Shown here: positions 38,654 through 48,101 of the stretch, one piece after another | Position numbering within the stretch: position 1 is the stretch's first letter | Layout of the letters: every line of letters starts with the position of its first letter | Assembly (NCBI GenBank): GCA_018242045.1 | Contig: JAFECR010000019.1 | Coordinates: forward strand, 74,719 to 137,398 | Source of the DNA: Pseudomonadota bacterium | Lineage (GTDB): Bacteria; Pseudomonadota; Gammaproteobacteria; Berkiellales; Berkiellaceae | Reading direction: 5' to 3' | Length of the DNA stretch: 62,680 nucleotides | Program-made: the position numbers and the translations under genes | Notes under the pieces: model-generated | Databases searched by the model: none | The model's input: the letters and a program-made list of their open reading frames with translations, nothing else | Told to the model about the DNA's origin: nothing

Positions 38654-38668
38654 ACATATTCTTTTTCC

Positions 38669-38866
38669 TTATCCTGGCTTATTTTTATCTCTATAGGGTG
38701 TTTCTTCGTATTTAGTACAAAGACTACCAGCTAAAAGTGGAACACCTTCTACACATCGTGGCTTACTCGCGTTGCACTGAATGCTGTATTTCCATAAAAG
38801 CGCGTTGGTTGCGACAAAAACAGTGCTAAGTGCTACTTGAACTAATTTTGGTCCAGCTAATGACAT
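38669..38866 (-). CDS. Small membrane or secreted protein (65 aa, hypothetical)
   Basis: A 65-residue product with an N-terminal hydrophobic stretch (LVQVALSTVFVATNALLW, about 8-25) and a soluble tail with three Cys (SIQCNASKPRCVEG, LLAGSLCTKYEE). AGGAGA lies six bases before the ATG and supports the gene. It may be an anchored or exported peptide with a disulfide. The family is unknown. Confidence 0.55.
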   Translation of the reverse strand: MSLAGPKLVQVALSTVFVATNALLWKYSIQCNASKPRCVEGVPLLAGSLCTKYEETPYRDKNKPG

Positions 38867-38931
38867 ATTATTTCTCCTGATCTCATTTCTGATTAAGTTT
38901 GATTTGAAAATAAATTTTAGAAATGTGGGGT

Positions 38932-38950
38932 ATCCTGCCTAAGGCAGGAT
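38932..38950. other. Perfect eight-pair hairpin in a gene-free stretch
   Basis: ATCCTGCC and GGCAGGAT pair around three bases. It lies in the 397-base gap 38867-39263 between the small gene and prsR. No T-run follows on either strand, so it is not a standard terminator; it may be an RNA processing or 3'-end structure. The rest of the gap is AT-rich with no ORF I would support. Confidence 0.45.
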
Positions 38951-39263
38951 CAGGAAAATAATCGCAAAGTTTGCAAAGTCATTTTTAGTTAAATGAGCCA
39001 CTGACAAATTTCCACTTAACTTAATTGATGAGGCAAAATTTCGAGGGTCGCGCTTTTTGCTTTGAGCTGATTTTTTAATAGCAAAATAGTAGACGTTCTT
39101 CTTTTTTGTGGAGGGCTGATTTTTCTTTTCACTATTCTACGTTTATGTTTCATTTTGAGATAATCCCATAGAAAAATAAAAGAGCGTTTTAGCGGATTAT
39201 TTTCCTTGAACTAAGCTTACTAGTCAACATGTAAATATCATTTTCTTTACTCACAGCATGGCC

Positions 39264-40631
39264 TTATTTCGATAAAAGCGCAGGATCGCCTATGGCAAAC
39301 TTTTCCATCAAGTTATAAAGCGTGGGCCTGGTCACGCCAAGAATTTGCGCTGCCTTAGAGATATTACTATTGCAATAATTTATTGCTAGTTGAATTGCTT
39401 CTTTTTCAGCACTATCTCTGATTTGTTTTAGATTAAAAGGTATCGTTGGTAAATCGCTTTGCGGTAAATCCAAATCCGCTAAAGTAATATGAGGACCTTC
39501 TGCCATAATGACCGCTCGCTTGATTCTATTTTCTAATTCTCTGACATTACCCGGCCAAGCATAACGGTGGATCGTATCTAACACTTGCGCAGTCATTCTT
39601 TTAACGGGTCGTTTAAATTCTTTGGCATATTTATTTATCAAAACGCGAGCCATCATGGCTGCATCTCCCTGTCTTTCCCGTAAAGGTGGAATAGAAATGG
39701 TAACTTCACTTAATCGATAGTAAAGATCTTCTCTAAAGGAATGAGCTTGAATGAGTTCTTGTAAATGGTGATGCGTTGCACATACCACTCGAACATCCAC
39801 GGCAATGGGGCTTCTGCCCCCTAACCTTTCAATCAACCGCTCTTGCAAAAATCGTAACAATTTTGGTTGCAAAGATAAGGGTAAATCCCCAATTTCATCT
39901 AAAAACAAAGTGCCTTTATTGGCAAGTTCAATTTTACCCAGAGTTTGTTTTATGGCGCCAGTAAAAGCACCTTTCTCATAACCAAATAACTCGCTTTCTA
40001 GTAAATTTTCGGGAATGGCTGCACAATTAATGGCAATAAAAGGTCCTTTAGCACGACTACTTTGTTCATGTAATGCTCTTGCTAATACTTCTTTACCAGT
40101 ACCACTTTCTCCGTGAAGCAAAATTGTGATATTGCTGGTTGCTACTTTTTGCACAGTACGACACACTTTCTGCATCAGCGAACTTTTGGTCACAAGCCCT
40201 TTAATGGGCTCTTCTACTGAAAAATCAGTAAATTGTTGGTGTTCCTTTTCTAGAGTGTCTATATAGTAAGCCCTGTCTACCATCATTGTTAAAGCACAAG
40301 GATCGATGGGTTTAACATAAATGTCGTAAGCCCCTAAACTGACTGCTTTTACAGCAATTTTTCGTGAAGTTTGCGCTGTTACTAGAATCACTTTGGTATT
40401 AGGGCAAAGGGAGACGATTTCCCGGAGTGTATTTAATCCTTCCTCATGTTGAAGCGGATCTGATGATGTATCTAAATCTAAAATAACCACCCGCGGTTCA
40501 AAGCGCCGAAGTTTTGCTATCGCTTCCTTGCTATCATGTGCAATGATAACTGCATATTTTTCAAAGGATTCTGATATTGCTTGAAATCCTGGATCATTTT
40601 CAACTACTAGTAAATACGGTTTTTCATTCAC
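39264..40631 (-). CDS. prsR: Sigma-54-dependent response regulator, PrsR-like
   Basis: A three-domain regulator of 455 residues. The receiver (1-125) has the phosphorylation Asp in VILDLDTSSDP (Asp52) and conserved YVKPIDP. The AAA+ domain has Walker A GESGTGKE, the sigma-54 contact loop GAFTGA and GTLFLDEIGDLP. A Fis-type HTH follows (NISKAAQILGVTRPTLYNLMEKF split across 420-445). The receiver pattern (LLVVENDPG, DLDTSSDPLQHEEGL) matches the PEP-CTERM-box regulator PrsR, which in other bacteria controls exopolysaccharide and PEP-CTERM genes with kinase PrsK. No kinase, PEP-CTERM or exopolysaccharide gene is nearby, so the target is unknown. Confidence 0.88.
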   Translation of the reverse strand: MNEKPYLLVVENDPGFQAISESFEKYAVIIAHDSKEAIAKLRRFEPRVVILDLDTSSDPLQHEEGLNTLREIVSLCPNTKVILVTAQTSRKIAVKAVSLGAYDIYVKPIDPCALTMMVDRAYYIDTLEKEHQQFTDFSVEEPIKGLVTKSSLMQKVCRTVQKVATSNITILLHGESGTGKEVLARALHEQSSRAKGPFIAINCAAIPENLLESELFGYEKGAFTGAIKQTLGKIELANKGTLFLDEIGDLPLSLQPKLLRFLQERLIERLGGRSPIAVDVRVVCATHHHLQELIQAHSFREDLYYRLSEVTISIPPLRERQGDAAMMARVLINKYAKEFKRPVKRMTAQVLDTIHRYAWPGNVRELENRIKRAVIMAEGPHITLADLDLPQSDLPTIPFNLKQIRDSAEKEAIQLAINYCNSNISKAAQILGVTRPTLYNLMEKFAIGDPALLSK

Positions 40632-40955
40632 AGTACGTTCCTTGCCTGTCTATGCCCGAAATCCAGCGGTCTTTTAATAATCTACGTAAAAATTTTAATA
40701 TTCCTCTTTCATTTATTATTTTTAAAATTAGAAAAAGCTTATTTTCAAACTAATCATGTGTAAGATAAGCCTCGAAAACCAAATGACTTTCTTACTTTGT
40801 GGTTATTTAGTCATCCTAACCTTATGATCAATGACATTCTGTAAGAAAATGTCCTATTTCATTGACAGATCTTTGCTCGATCTCAACAGTCTGACTGATT
40901 TTTGTGATGCACAATCAAATAAGCAAAACAGCTAAGGTTTTTCGAAATTTCGCAG

Positions 40956-40994
40956 AAAAAGCCCCCTTCTTCGCCGCTTTGTGGCGAAGAAGGG
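40956..40994 (-). terminator. Strong terminator after the duplicated-domain gene
   Basis: A perfect twelve-pair stem (CCCTTCTTCGCC with its complement, seven-base loop) is followed on the minus strand by GGCTTTTTC. It is 47 bases after the stop at 41041. The remainder of the 409-base gap to prsR (40632-40955) shows no gene; it is AT-rich and could hold the prsR promoter. Confidence 0.8.
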
Positions 40995-41040
40995 AGGCAA
41001 AACCAATACCTGACTGGCTCTAGCTAGAAAAAAGCACTTA

Positions 41041-42558
41041 CTACGACCGACGGGTGCTACCTAATGCTGATCTACTGTTGGTAGGCAGTTGTGGATACAA
41101 AGTCGCTGCCGTGGGCACAGGAGATGGTGATCTTGGTGGCGCTGATGGTCTTGGCTTTATATTAAAAGTTACCGCAGCACGTGGTGTAAAAGTAACTCCT
41201 TGATTTTGTTGCTGCTGCAATTGTTGACGATTTTGAGTTTGAGGTTGTTGAACTGAAGTTCGAGCGTTCGCCACGGCAGAAAAAACGTTTTGAACTGTTG
41301 CTTGTGTGTCCATCGGCAAAGGTTGCTGTGGTTGACTTGCAGTAGGGAAAACCCATTGATTAAACATCGGTGCAAAAGATTGAACCTGATGCTGTGCTAT
41401 GGGTTGCCCTTGAAGCGGTCTTACGCTTAAAGCTTTTTCCAAATCAGTTTTACCAGGATATTTCTGCATCGCACGCCAATCTGCGTTTAAAAATGGCAGG
41501 TATTGTTTACCTGTTTGCAAATGTCTTTGAAATTCCTGTTGACTTATCTCCGCTGAAATAATATCAGAAATTTTAAATGTTTGGTTTTGATATTGAATTT
41601 GGAAATTGTGATATAACATAAACCCAAGCAATTGATCGCAAGCTGCCTGATAAGGGCTTACTACTTTTGCAGTTGCAATCAGCGTTTTCATAAATAATGT
41701 AAATGCTTTTGCATCTTCTGCTTGCAAAAATCTAAACGGTCTTGGACGTGCCAGCTGCACAAAACGATCATTTAACATCATCAATTCAGGTGATAATTTT
41801 GCTCTGCTATCAAAGGGGTTATTTGCAAATTGAATATTACCCAGTTTTGCAAAACCTTCTAAGGCATAAGTAAATTTTTCAAAGCTCATCGTCATATCTG
41901 AAAAATAATGTCCCTTAACATATGCATTAAGCTGTGCCTTAAACGCTTCTAAGTCTTGTAGTGATTGTTCCATTAATTGCTTTTGACGCAATTTCATTTT
42001 CTCTTGCGCTTCTTTTGTTTTTCTTTCATTTTCAAGATGGGCATTCCATTTAACACTGAGTGTATTGAGATCTGGCAAGTTCATTGCATCTCGTTTTTCT
42101 TTTAATAAAAAGTCATATTCAGGAATTTGACGCACCTGAATTTTCTGACCATTAGACTCAAGTCTGTGCCAAACTGGCATGTTTGCTTCGATTAAGGTTT
42201 TTAAGGCTACTATTTTATTATCAATGCCTAAGTGAAAATTTTGCGCTAACAAAAAGCTTAAGAGAAATTCTGCTTGATTGGTTTCAGCATTTGCAGTTTC
42301 TCCGTAGTTTAGGCATGCAAATTTAGCTAAATCTCGTAAAAATAGATTGAATTTTTCTAAAGCATCTAAAGATTTAAAATCAGGATTATTAATTGCATTA
42401 TCAAAAACGACATAACTGCAAGAAAGATCAAAAGGCAACTGGTTGTATTGCATTTTATTTGTTGCATCTATTGAATGTTTGCTAATGTAGCCACTGACTT
42501 CTAATGATTTAATTACATTAAGCAGTTCAGGCAATTTTGTTAGTTGACTTGTTATCAT
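41041..42558 (-). CDS. Orphan protein with a duplicated helical domain and Q/P-rich tail, candidate effector
   Basis: A 505-residue protein, not recognised. Two similar blocks are seen: residues about 36-125 and about 241-335. They share (M/I)Q(Y/F)xNxPFD, then xxF(N/T)LFxxxL, then LL(S/G)F(L/M)LxxNF followed by a strand-like end. Between them lies a Lys/Glu/Gln-rich coiled coil (about 170-215). The last 120 residues are low complexity: Gln/Pro-rich (QQLQQQQNQG), then RPSAPPRSPSPVP and a Ser/Arg end. No signal peptide or membrane segment. The ATG has GGGGA eight bases upstream, and a strong terminator follows. A disordered tail and lack of partners recall secreted effectors; this is inference. 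Confidence 0.75.
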   Translation of the reverse strand: MITSQLTKLPELLNVIKSLEVSGYISKHSIDATNKMQYNQLPFDLSCSYVVFDNAINNPDFKSLDALEKFNLFLRDLAKFACLNYGETANAETNQAEFLLSFLLAQNFHLGIDNKIVALKTLIEANMPVWHRLESNGQKIQVRQIPEYDFLLKEKRDAMNLPDLNTLSVKWNAHLENERKTKEAQEKMKLRQKQLMEQSLQDLEAFKAQLNAYVKGHYFSDMTMSFEKFTYALEGFAKLGNIQFANNPFDSRAKLSPELMMLNDRFVQLARPRPFRFLQAEDAKAFTLFMKTLIATAKVVSPYQAACDQLLGFMLYHNFQIQYQNQTFKISDIISAEISQQEFQRHLQTGKQYLPFLNADWRAMQKYPGKTDLEKALSVRPLQGQPIAQHQVQSFAPMFNQWVFPTASQPQQPLPMDTQATVQNVFSAVANARTSVQQPQTQNRQQLQQQQNQGVTFTPRAAVTFNIKPRPSAPPRSPSPVPTAATLYPQLPTNSRSALGSTRRS

Positions 42559-42804
42559 TTTACATTCCCCATTAAGTTAACATGGCATTAAGGATGCTGA
42601 CTGTAAAAAACCTTGGTACTTTGTTCAACAACAAACCGACAAACAGTAACAATGAGCAGTTAAGAGGTCTACTTTCCTATCTATCAGGTATTTCAAATGC
42701 TTATAGATAACAATTATGCTAGAAATAACAAGCAATATAGTGTTTGCATATAAAAACAAGTTTTAAATATAACTTTTAATTAAAATTACGAAAATGAGCC
42801 TATT

Positions 42805-43725
42805 TCACTTTGAGTGCTTTCGAGGATGAGCGCCTTTCTTAGTAACCGAGCGTGCTGATCTATGGGTTTCCCTTTTTTGTTGGACGCTTTGCTTAAGCAG
42901 ATCCATAAAATCTATAATATTAGGCTGACTTATTTTGGGTTCTTCTATATGCTTAGTGACTCTCTTACCTTTGCTGGCAATTTTCTCTTTAATTAAGTTT
43001 AAAAGCGCTACTCGATATTCATTTTTATAACGCTTGGGATCCCATTTAACAGACATGGTTTCAACCAATTGCGCCGCAATATCAAATTCCTTTTTTGAAA
43101 TCTTATAATGACTAATCGTTTCTTGTGGAATTTTAACTTCCGTGGGATCTTTAAGTTCTGCAGGATAACGCAAAGTATTGATCATGATAGCTTCGCCATA
43201 AGGAATAATGCTTGCTAAATATTGATGAGAACGGATCATCACTCTTGCAATGCCAATTTTGTTAGTATTTTTTAAGGTCTCACGCAACAAGATATAACCT
43301 TTCTCACCCCGCTTATCAGGCAGTAAATAATAGGGCTTTTCAAAATAAACACTTGCCACCTCCTCTTTGTCAACAAAATCTTCTATTTCAATTAACTTGA
43401 GATTTTCACTGGCAATTTCTTGAAAATCTGCTTCCTCTAAAATAACAAAAGTGCCTGGTTCATATTCAAAACCTTTAACAATATCTTCCCAAGCAACTTC
43501 TTTGCCGTTTTGTGCATTCACTCTAACATATTTTATTGGAGATAGCTTATGCTTATCTAGTAATTTAAAATGAACCTCTTCTTGCTGTTTTTCAGCAGAA
43601 ATGAGCACAATCGGGATGTTGACTAAACCAAAAGTAATATATCCCTTCCAAATAGCATGGGCATCGCGTGTTTCTTGTTTAGATTTGTCTTTTTCACGCT
43701 TTGGCGTCTTTTTTTGTTTTGGCAT
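42805..43725 (-). CDS. ku: Non-homologous end joining protein Ku
   Basis: A homodimeric DNA-end binding protein that recruits LigD for double-strand break repair. With the start at MPKQKKTPKREK, which has GGGGGG before it, the protein has 306 residues. The Ku core begins IWKGYITFGLVNIPIVL and continues through DIVKGFEYEPGTFVIL and KPYYLLPD. The C-terminus is basic (RSARSVTKKGAHPRKHSK), as in Ku proteins that bind ends and LigD. A GTG start further upstream would lie inside ligD. It follows ligD by 28 bases. Confidence 0.93.
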   Translation of the reverse strand: MPKQKKTPKREKDKSKQETRDAHAIWKGYITFGLVNIPIVLISAEKQQEEVHFKLLDKHKLSPIKYVRVNAQNGKEVAWEDIVKGFEYEPGTFVILEEADFQEIASENLKLIEIEDFVDKEEVASVYFEKPYYLLPDKRGEKGYILLRETLKNTNKIGIARVMIRSHQYLASIIPYGEAIMINTLRYPAELKDPTEVKIPQETISHYKISKKEFDIAAQLVETMSVKWDPKRYKNEYRVALLNLIKEKIASKGKRVTKHIEEPKISQPNIIDFMDLLKQSVQQKRETHRSARSVTKKGAHPRKHSK

Positions 43726-43753
43726 ATACCCCCCTTGTTCGGGTGATTCATCC

Positions 43754-46219
43754 TCAGGCGTCTGATACACGCGGCAATGATTGTTTAAGTTTATAAAAAT
43801 CTTGCCAAGGATCTGTTATTTTGAATTTATGTGCATTTAAATTATTTATATTAAATTTTAAAAGATTTAGATTTTGAGAAACTTGATCCCAGGCAAGTGG
43901 CATCGCAATCGTTCCCTCTCCTGTGGCACGCGTTGAAAAAGGGGCTACAGCAGTTGCTCCTTTATTATTTCGCAGATAATCAATAAAAATTTTTCCTTGT
44001 CTTTTAAGTTTAGACATTGTTTTGATAAAGAGGGTAGGATATTTGATTGCAAGATAATTGACAAAAGTTTTAGCAAAATGCGTTGTCACTTCCCAATCGT
44101 ACCGCCGTTGAATTGGCACAACAATATGAAGGCCTTTTTTGCCTGTCGTTTTAACAAAAGAGACTAGTTGATAATTTTCTAGTTCTTCTTTTAATAGAAA
44201 TGCCGCTTTAACAATATCTTTAAAAGGCACATCTGTTCCTGGATCTAAATCAAATATGATCATGTCAGGTTTTTTAATGTTATCAACTCGGCATAACCAA
44301 GGGTGGATCTCCAAAACGCCCATTTGTACAAGCTCAATCAAACCCTGTTCATTTTTAATATAAATATAATCTTGGCGTTTATCTCCTGGGATCTTAACTG
44401 AAAATAAGTGACCGACATTATCTTTTTGATTTAAGTGCTTTTGATAAAAACATTTGTCATCCACTCCATTGGGACAGCGCAACAAAGTCAGTGGGCGATG
44501 GGTAATATAGGGAAGTATTTTTTCACTGATTTGAGTATAATATTGTGCTAACTGCAATTTTGTGATTCCATTTTCAGGATATAAAATTTTGCTTGGATTA
44601 CTTAAGACGATTTTCTTGGTCTTTACAGCACCTGTCTTTTCAAAAGATTCATCTTCAATCTTATCAGCGCTTACTTGTCGTGCTGTTTTATCTTCTCTGA
44701 TTCCTTTAAAACTTGGCTGTCGAATAATCCCTTTTGTGGTCCACTCACGAAATTCCACTTCAACCACCAGTTTTGGTTTAACCCAATTTATTTTGCCCGT
44801 TTGCTCCAAACTTTCCGACAACGGCGATTTTGTTGTTTTGTATTTTTCAAGTAAGTCAAAAATAATTTTAAGCTGGGCATCATCGAACCCTGTACCTACA
44901 CGACCTGCATATTTTAGTTGATTGTCTTCTGTATAATAACCTAACAAAAGCGCACCGAAATAGCTGCGCCCCCCTAATGGATGGGTGAAGCCAATAACAA
45001 CAAATTCTTGTCGATGAAGGCATTTAGTTTTTAACCATGATTTAGATCTTTTTTGAACATAAACACTATGGATATCCTTTGAAACAATTCCTTCAAATGA
45101 CAATTTTTTTGCATTTTCAAAAACCTTTCCTCCTTGGCCAATAATATGATCGCTGTATTTTATTAAAGATCCACTTTCGCCAAGTAATGCTTGCAACACT
45201 TTTTTTCTTGTCAAAAGATCAAGATGAGTTAAGTCATAATTATGATAATAAAGTAGATCAAAAACATAATAAACAAGATGGTGGGTCTTATTTTCACTAA
45301 GTGCTTGTTGTAAAGCTTGAAAGCTTGGCTGATTTTTGGAATCAATCGCAACAACCTCTCCATCTAAAACTGTATTGTTAAGTCCTAATTTATTTATCTC
45401 ATTTATTAAACCTGGAAACTTACTAGACCAATTCAGTTGATTTCGAGTTATTAATTTAATTTCGCGATTGATAATACACAATAATCGATATCCATCGTAT
45501 TTAATTTCATGAAGCCATTGCTTACCTTCGGGTGGGCTTTTTACTAACGTTGGCAATTCAAAATAAATACGTGCTGGTATTTTGGTTTGCTCAACTGGTA
45601 ACTTTTCTAACATCTTTGTAATTTTATTATTTTGCACCTTTTTTTTATTTTTTTTTTGTAAATAATTCGCGTCTTGATGGATCTGATCTAGTGCTTTGCC
45701 ACTTAAATCGCTTAATGGTTTTTCTTTAGTAATGTCATAACTACCATTTTTGGCAAACTTATCATCAACTTTGATTAACAGCCAATTTTTTGGATCTTTT
45801 TTTATTTTAATTAATTTCCATTTTCCTTTTAATTTAGATCCATTTAAAGTAAAGGTGATACTATCTTTATCATTTCCTTGTTTGATTTCTTTTACCCATG
45901 ATCCTCTATCCCACAACATCACCGTCCCGCCTCCATATTCTCCTTTTGGAATAACACCTTCAAATTCGCCATATTCAAGAGGATGATCTTCCACTTGAAC
46001 CGCCAATCTTTTTACGGATGGATCAAGGCTTGGCCCTTTTGGAACAGCCCAGCTTTTTAAAACGCCTTCCATTTCAAGACGAAGATCATAGTGTAACCGT
46101 TTTGCGGCATGTTTATGCATGACATAGGATGGGGTTGGGTTTTTTTTAGTGGTTTTTTTCCCAGGCGGTTCTTTTGATTTTTTAAAATCTCTCTTGCGAC
46201 GATATTCTTTTAATGTCAT
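43754..46219 (-). CDS. ligD: Multifunctional DNA ligase D
   Basis: The NHEJ end-processing and sealing enzyme. The 821 residues have three domains in the Pseudomonas order. A 3'-phosphoesterase comes first (VMHKHAAKRLHYDLRLEMEG and WAVPKGPSLDP, about 34-70). The ATP ligase follows, with adenylated Lys in EIKYDGYRLL (about 240), and GEVVAID. The primase-polymerase is C-terminal, with metal-binding FDLDPG and the RRYDWE region. All catalytic signatures look intact. The pair with ku suggests a functional two-protein system. ligD starts 17 bases after adc ends. Confidence 0.95.
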   Translation of the reverse strand: MTLKEYRRKRDFKKSKEPPGKKTTKKNPTPSYVMHKHAAKRLHYDLRLEMEGVLKSWAVPKGPSLDPSVKRLAVQVEDHPLEYGEFEGVIPKGEYGGGTVMLWDRGSWVKEIKQGNDKDSITFTLNGSKLKGKWKLIKIKKDPKNWLLIKVDDKFAKNGSYDITKEKPLSDLSGKALDQIHQDANYLQKKNKKKVQNNKITKMLEKLPVEQTKIPARIYFELPTLVKSPPEGKQWLHEIKYDGYRLLCIINREIKLITRNQLNWSSKFPGLINEINKLGLNNTVLDGEVVAIDSKNQPSFQALQQALSENKTHHLVYYVFDLLYYHNYDLTHLDLLTRKKVLQALLGESGSLIKYSDHIIGQGGKVFENAKKLSFEGIVSKDIHSVYVQKRSKSWLKTKCLHRQEFVVIGFTHPLGGRSYFGALLLGYYTEDNQLKYAGRVGTGFDDAQLKIIFDLLEKYKTTKSPLSESLEQTGKINWVKPKLVVEVEFREWTTKGIIRQPSFKGIREDKTARQVSADKIEDESFEKTGAVKTKKIVLSNPSKILYPENGITKLQLAQYYTQISEKILPYITHRPLTLLRCPNGVDDKCFYQKHLNQKDNVGHLFSVKIPGDKRQDYIYIKNEQGLIELVQMGVLEIHPWLCRVDNIKKPDMIIFDLDPGTDVPFKDIVKAAFLLKEELENYQLVSFVKTTGKKGLHIVVPIQRRYDWEVTTHFAKTFVNYLAIKYPTLFIKTMSKLKRQGKIFIDYLRNNKGATAVAPFSTRATGEGTIAMPLAWDQVSQNLNLLKFNINNLNAHKFKITDPWQDFYKLKQSLPRVSDA

Positions 46220-46236
46220 TTACTGCCGATCCAATT

Positions 46237-46986
46237 TCAATTTGGCTTATTTTTAAGAAAATCTTCAACAACCTCACCGTAAGGTAAAGTCAAATCAGAA
46301 ATAAAATGAATAGTGGATACAACTTCTTTCACAGGCAAATCAGCAATCGGTGCCAGTGCATGAGGATGAAGCTCAATGCTACCTGGCCCATACCATGCTC
46401 CTTTAACCGTAATATCTTGAAGGTAAGTTTTGGTTAACTGATTAATTAAAGGCTTACTGGTAACATCTGGGATATTTTTTAAAAGAAAAATGGGTTGTTT
46501 CAAGGCTGACATTACCGCAGCAGTATCAAGCAAATGATGTTTATATCCCATGGTAGCAGTCACAATTCTGACGCTACCGTAATCTAATTTCCCAATCAAA
46601 ACATCTTCTTCCACCGTTAAACTTGGTTTAGCTAATTTTTTTGGAAACCCCCAAATTTCTCTGCCACCTGCAATGGGTGCTTCACAATCTAGAAACATAG
46701 AAATAGTAAATCCACCTTCTTCACCTTTATAGCGAACTGGAATAACTTGACCCGTTTCAGTGTAATCCCCAAAGCCAGTAGAATCTGGCATACGAATAAA
46801 TTCATATTTCACAACAGGTTTAGGGATCTCAAAAACTGAAGGCACTATTTTCCTTAAAATTTCCATGTCGGTTTCGTAAGTGATAACCATAAACTCACGA
46901 TTAATAAATCGATAAGGACCATTGGGATACGTAACCAACCATTTCGGCACTGGCATCGCAAATTCATTGTCAATAGGATCCTTCAT
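46237..46986 (-). CDS. adc: Acetoacetate decarboxylase
   Basis: Converts acetoacetate to acetone and CO2 through a Schiff-base lysine. With the start at MKDPIDNEFAMPVP, supported by GGGGAAA upstream, it has 249 residues, the family length. The active-site region IWGFPKKLAKP contains the catalytic Lys, and GGREIWG and PDSTGFGDYTE are conserved. It follows bdhA by 69 bases and probably shares its transcript, so the two deal with acetoacetate/3-hydroxybutyrate. Confidence 0.93.
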   Translation of the reverse strand: MKDPIDNEFAMPVPKWLVTYPNGPYRFINREFMVITYETDMEILRKIVPSVFEIPKPVVKYEFIRMPDSTGFGDYTETGQVIPVRYKGEEGGFTISMFLDCEAPIAGGREIWGFPKKLAKPSLTVEEDVLIGKLDYGSVRIVTATMGYKHHLLDTAAVMSALKQPIFLLKNIPDVTSKPLINQLTKTYLQDITVKGAWYGPGSIELHPHALAPIADLPVKEVVSTIHFISDLTLPYGEVVEDFLKNKPN

Positions 46987-47055
46987 AATTTCCCCATATA
47001 AAAGTAATAGAAGAGCAAGCAATTTCTGCTAGGCATGTTGATTTCAAGCGACACA

Positions 47056-47841
47056 TTAATGCGCAGTCCAACCACCATCAATACAGAGTGTTTCGCCAGT
47101 CATCATTCTTGCAGCATCGGAACAAAGAAAAAGGGTAAGATCGGCTATATCATCAATTTTAACAAACTGCTTTATAAAATGATCTTTTAAGATAACTTTT
47201 TGAATAACCTCATCTTCTGAGATCCCATATTCTTTTGCTTGATCGGGTAATTGTTTTCTGACTAAGGGTGTATCGACATAGCCTGGACAAATGGCATTAG
47301 CTGTAATGCCATGCGTTGCTAAATCTAGCGCAGCTACCTTTGTCAAACCGACCAGACCATGTTTAGCAGCAACGTATCCTGCTTTAAAAGGTGAAGCAAC
47401 AAGGCCATGAACTGAAGCAATATTAATAATTCTTCCCCACCCTTTTTTCTTCATACTCGGGACACTTGCTTTTATGGTATGAAAACTTGAGGATAAATTA
47501 ATGGCGATAATATCATCCCACTTTTTATCTGGAAATTCATCAATCACTTGTACGTGCTGGATCCCTGCATTATTAACAAGGATATCAACACCATCAAATT
47601 TTTCTTGAGCTAATGCTATCATCTGCTGAATTTGCTCCGGCTTTGTCATATCTGCATTGTGATAAAATGCTTTTACTTGATAGGTCTTCTCGAGATTTTG
47701 CCGTTCATGCTCAATGGCTGCGCTTTCACCAAAGCCATTAATAATAACATTGACTCCGGCTTTGGCAAGCGCTGTTGCTATGCCTAGCCCAATGCCACTG
47801 GTTGAACCTGTAATAACAGCAGATTTTGATTTTATTGACAT
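47056..47841 (-). CDS. bdhA: 3-hydroxybutyrate dehydrogenase
   Basis: An SDR that oxidises D-3-hydroxybutyrate to acetoacetate with NAD. The 261 residues contain TGSTSGIGLGIA, NNAGIQHV, ASVHGLVASPFKAGYVAAKHG (Ser, Tyr-xxx-Lys) and the long substrate-lid helix VRKQLPDQAKEYGI typical of BdhA, ending with the Gly-Gly-Trp tail (DGGWTAH). It probably serves use of stored polyhydroxybutyrate or host ketone bodies. It is the first gene of bdhA-adc-ligD-ku. Confidence 0.94.
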   Translation of the reverse strand: MSIKSKSAVITGSTSGIGLGIATALAKAGVNVIINGFGESAAIEHERQNLEKTYQVKAFYHNADMTKPEQIQQMIALAQEKFDGVDILVNNAGIQHVQVIDEFPDKKWDDIIAINLSSSFHTIKASVPSMKKKGWGRIINIASVHGLVASPFKAGYVAAKHGLVGLTKVAALDLATHGITANAICPGYVDTPLVRKQLPDQAKEYGISEDEVIQKVILKDHFIKQFVKIDDIADLTLFLCSDAARMMTGETLCIDGGWTAH

Positions 47842-47945
47842 AAATTATCTCAGGTAAGAATTAAGTAGTATAGAGAGGAGTTTAGCAAACTACTTTTGTG
47901 TTTTTTGCTGCTTTTATTTAGCTAGGTTGTGCGCATTAACAGGCG

Positions 47946-48074
47946 TATACTCGAACGAGTTTGAATTTAGGCGAGGCACCAAGCGTACGAATCCCCAAGA
48001 GTGTACGCTTTGGTACATGACTGGGGTGAGTAAGCGCAGGTAACGAAGCATAAATTTAAACTGGGAAGAGTATA
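47946..48074 (-). repeat. Dispersed repeat with type-1 core (complete copy, 129 bp)
   Basis: On the minus strand it reads TATACTCTTCCCAGTTTAAATTTATGC on the left, a core with GCGCTTACTCACCCCAGTCATGTACC...CTTGGGGATTCGTACGCTTGG, and GCCTCGCCTAAATTCAAACTCGTTCGAGTATA on the right. The two ends are inverted repeats of each other (AGTTTAAATTTA and TAAATTCAAACT, with outer TATACTC/GAGTATA), and inner palindromes are present. It lies between bdhA and kdoO. The closest copy is at 56618. Confidence 0.85.
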
Positions 48075-48101
48075 AATGCTCAGTATTGTATTACCTGAAA
48101 A

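Noticed and set aside
44562..44921. 119-codon plus-strand ORF inside ligD
   Set aside because: Antisense shadow of a gene with intact conserved motifs.
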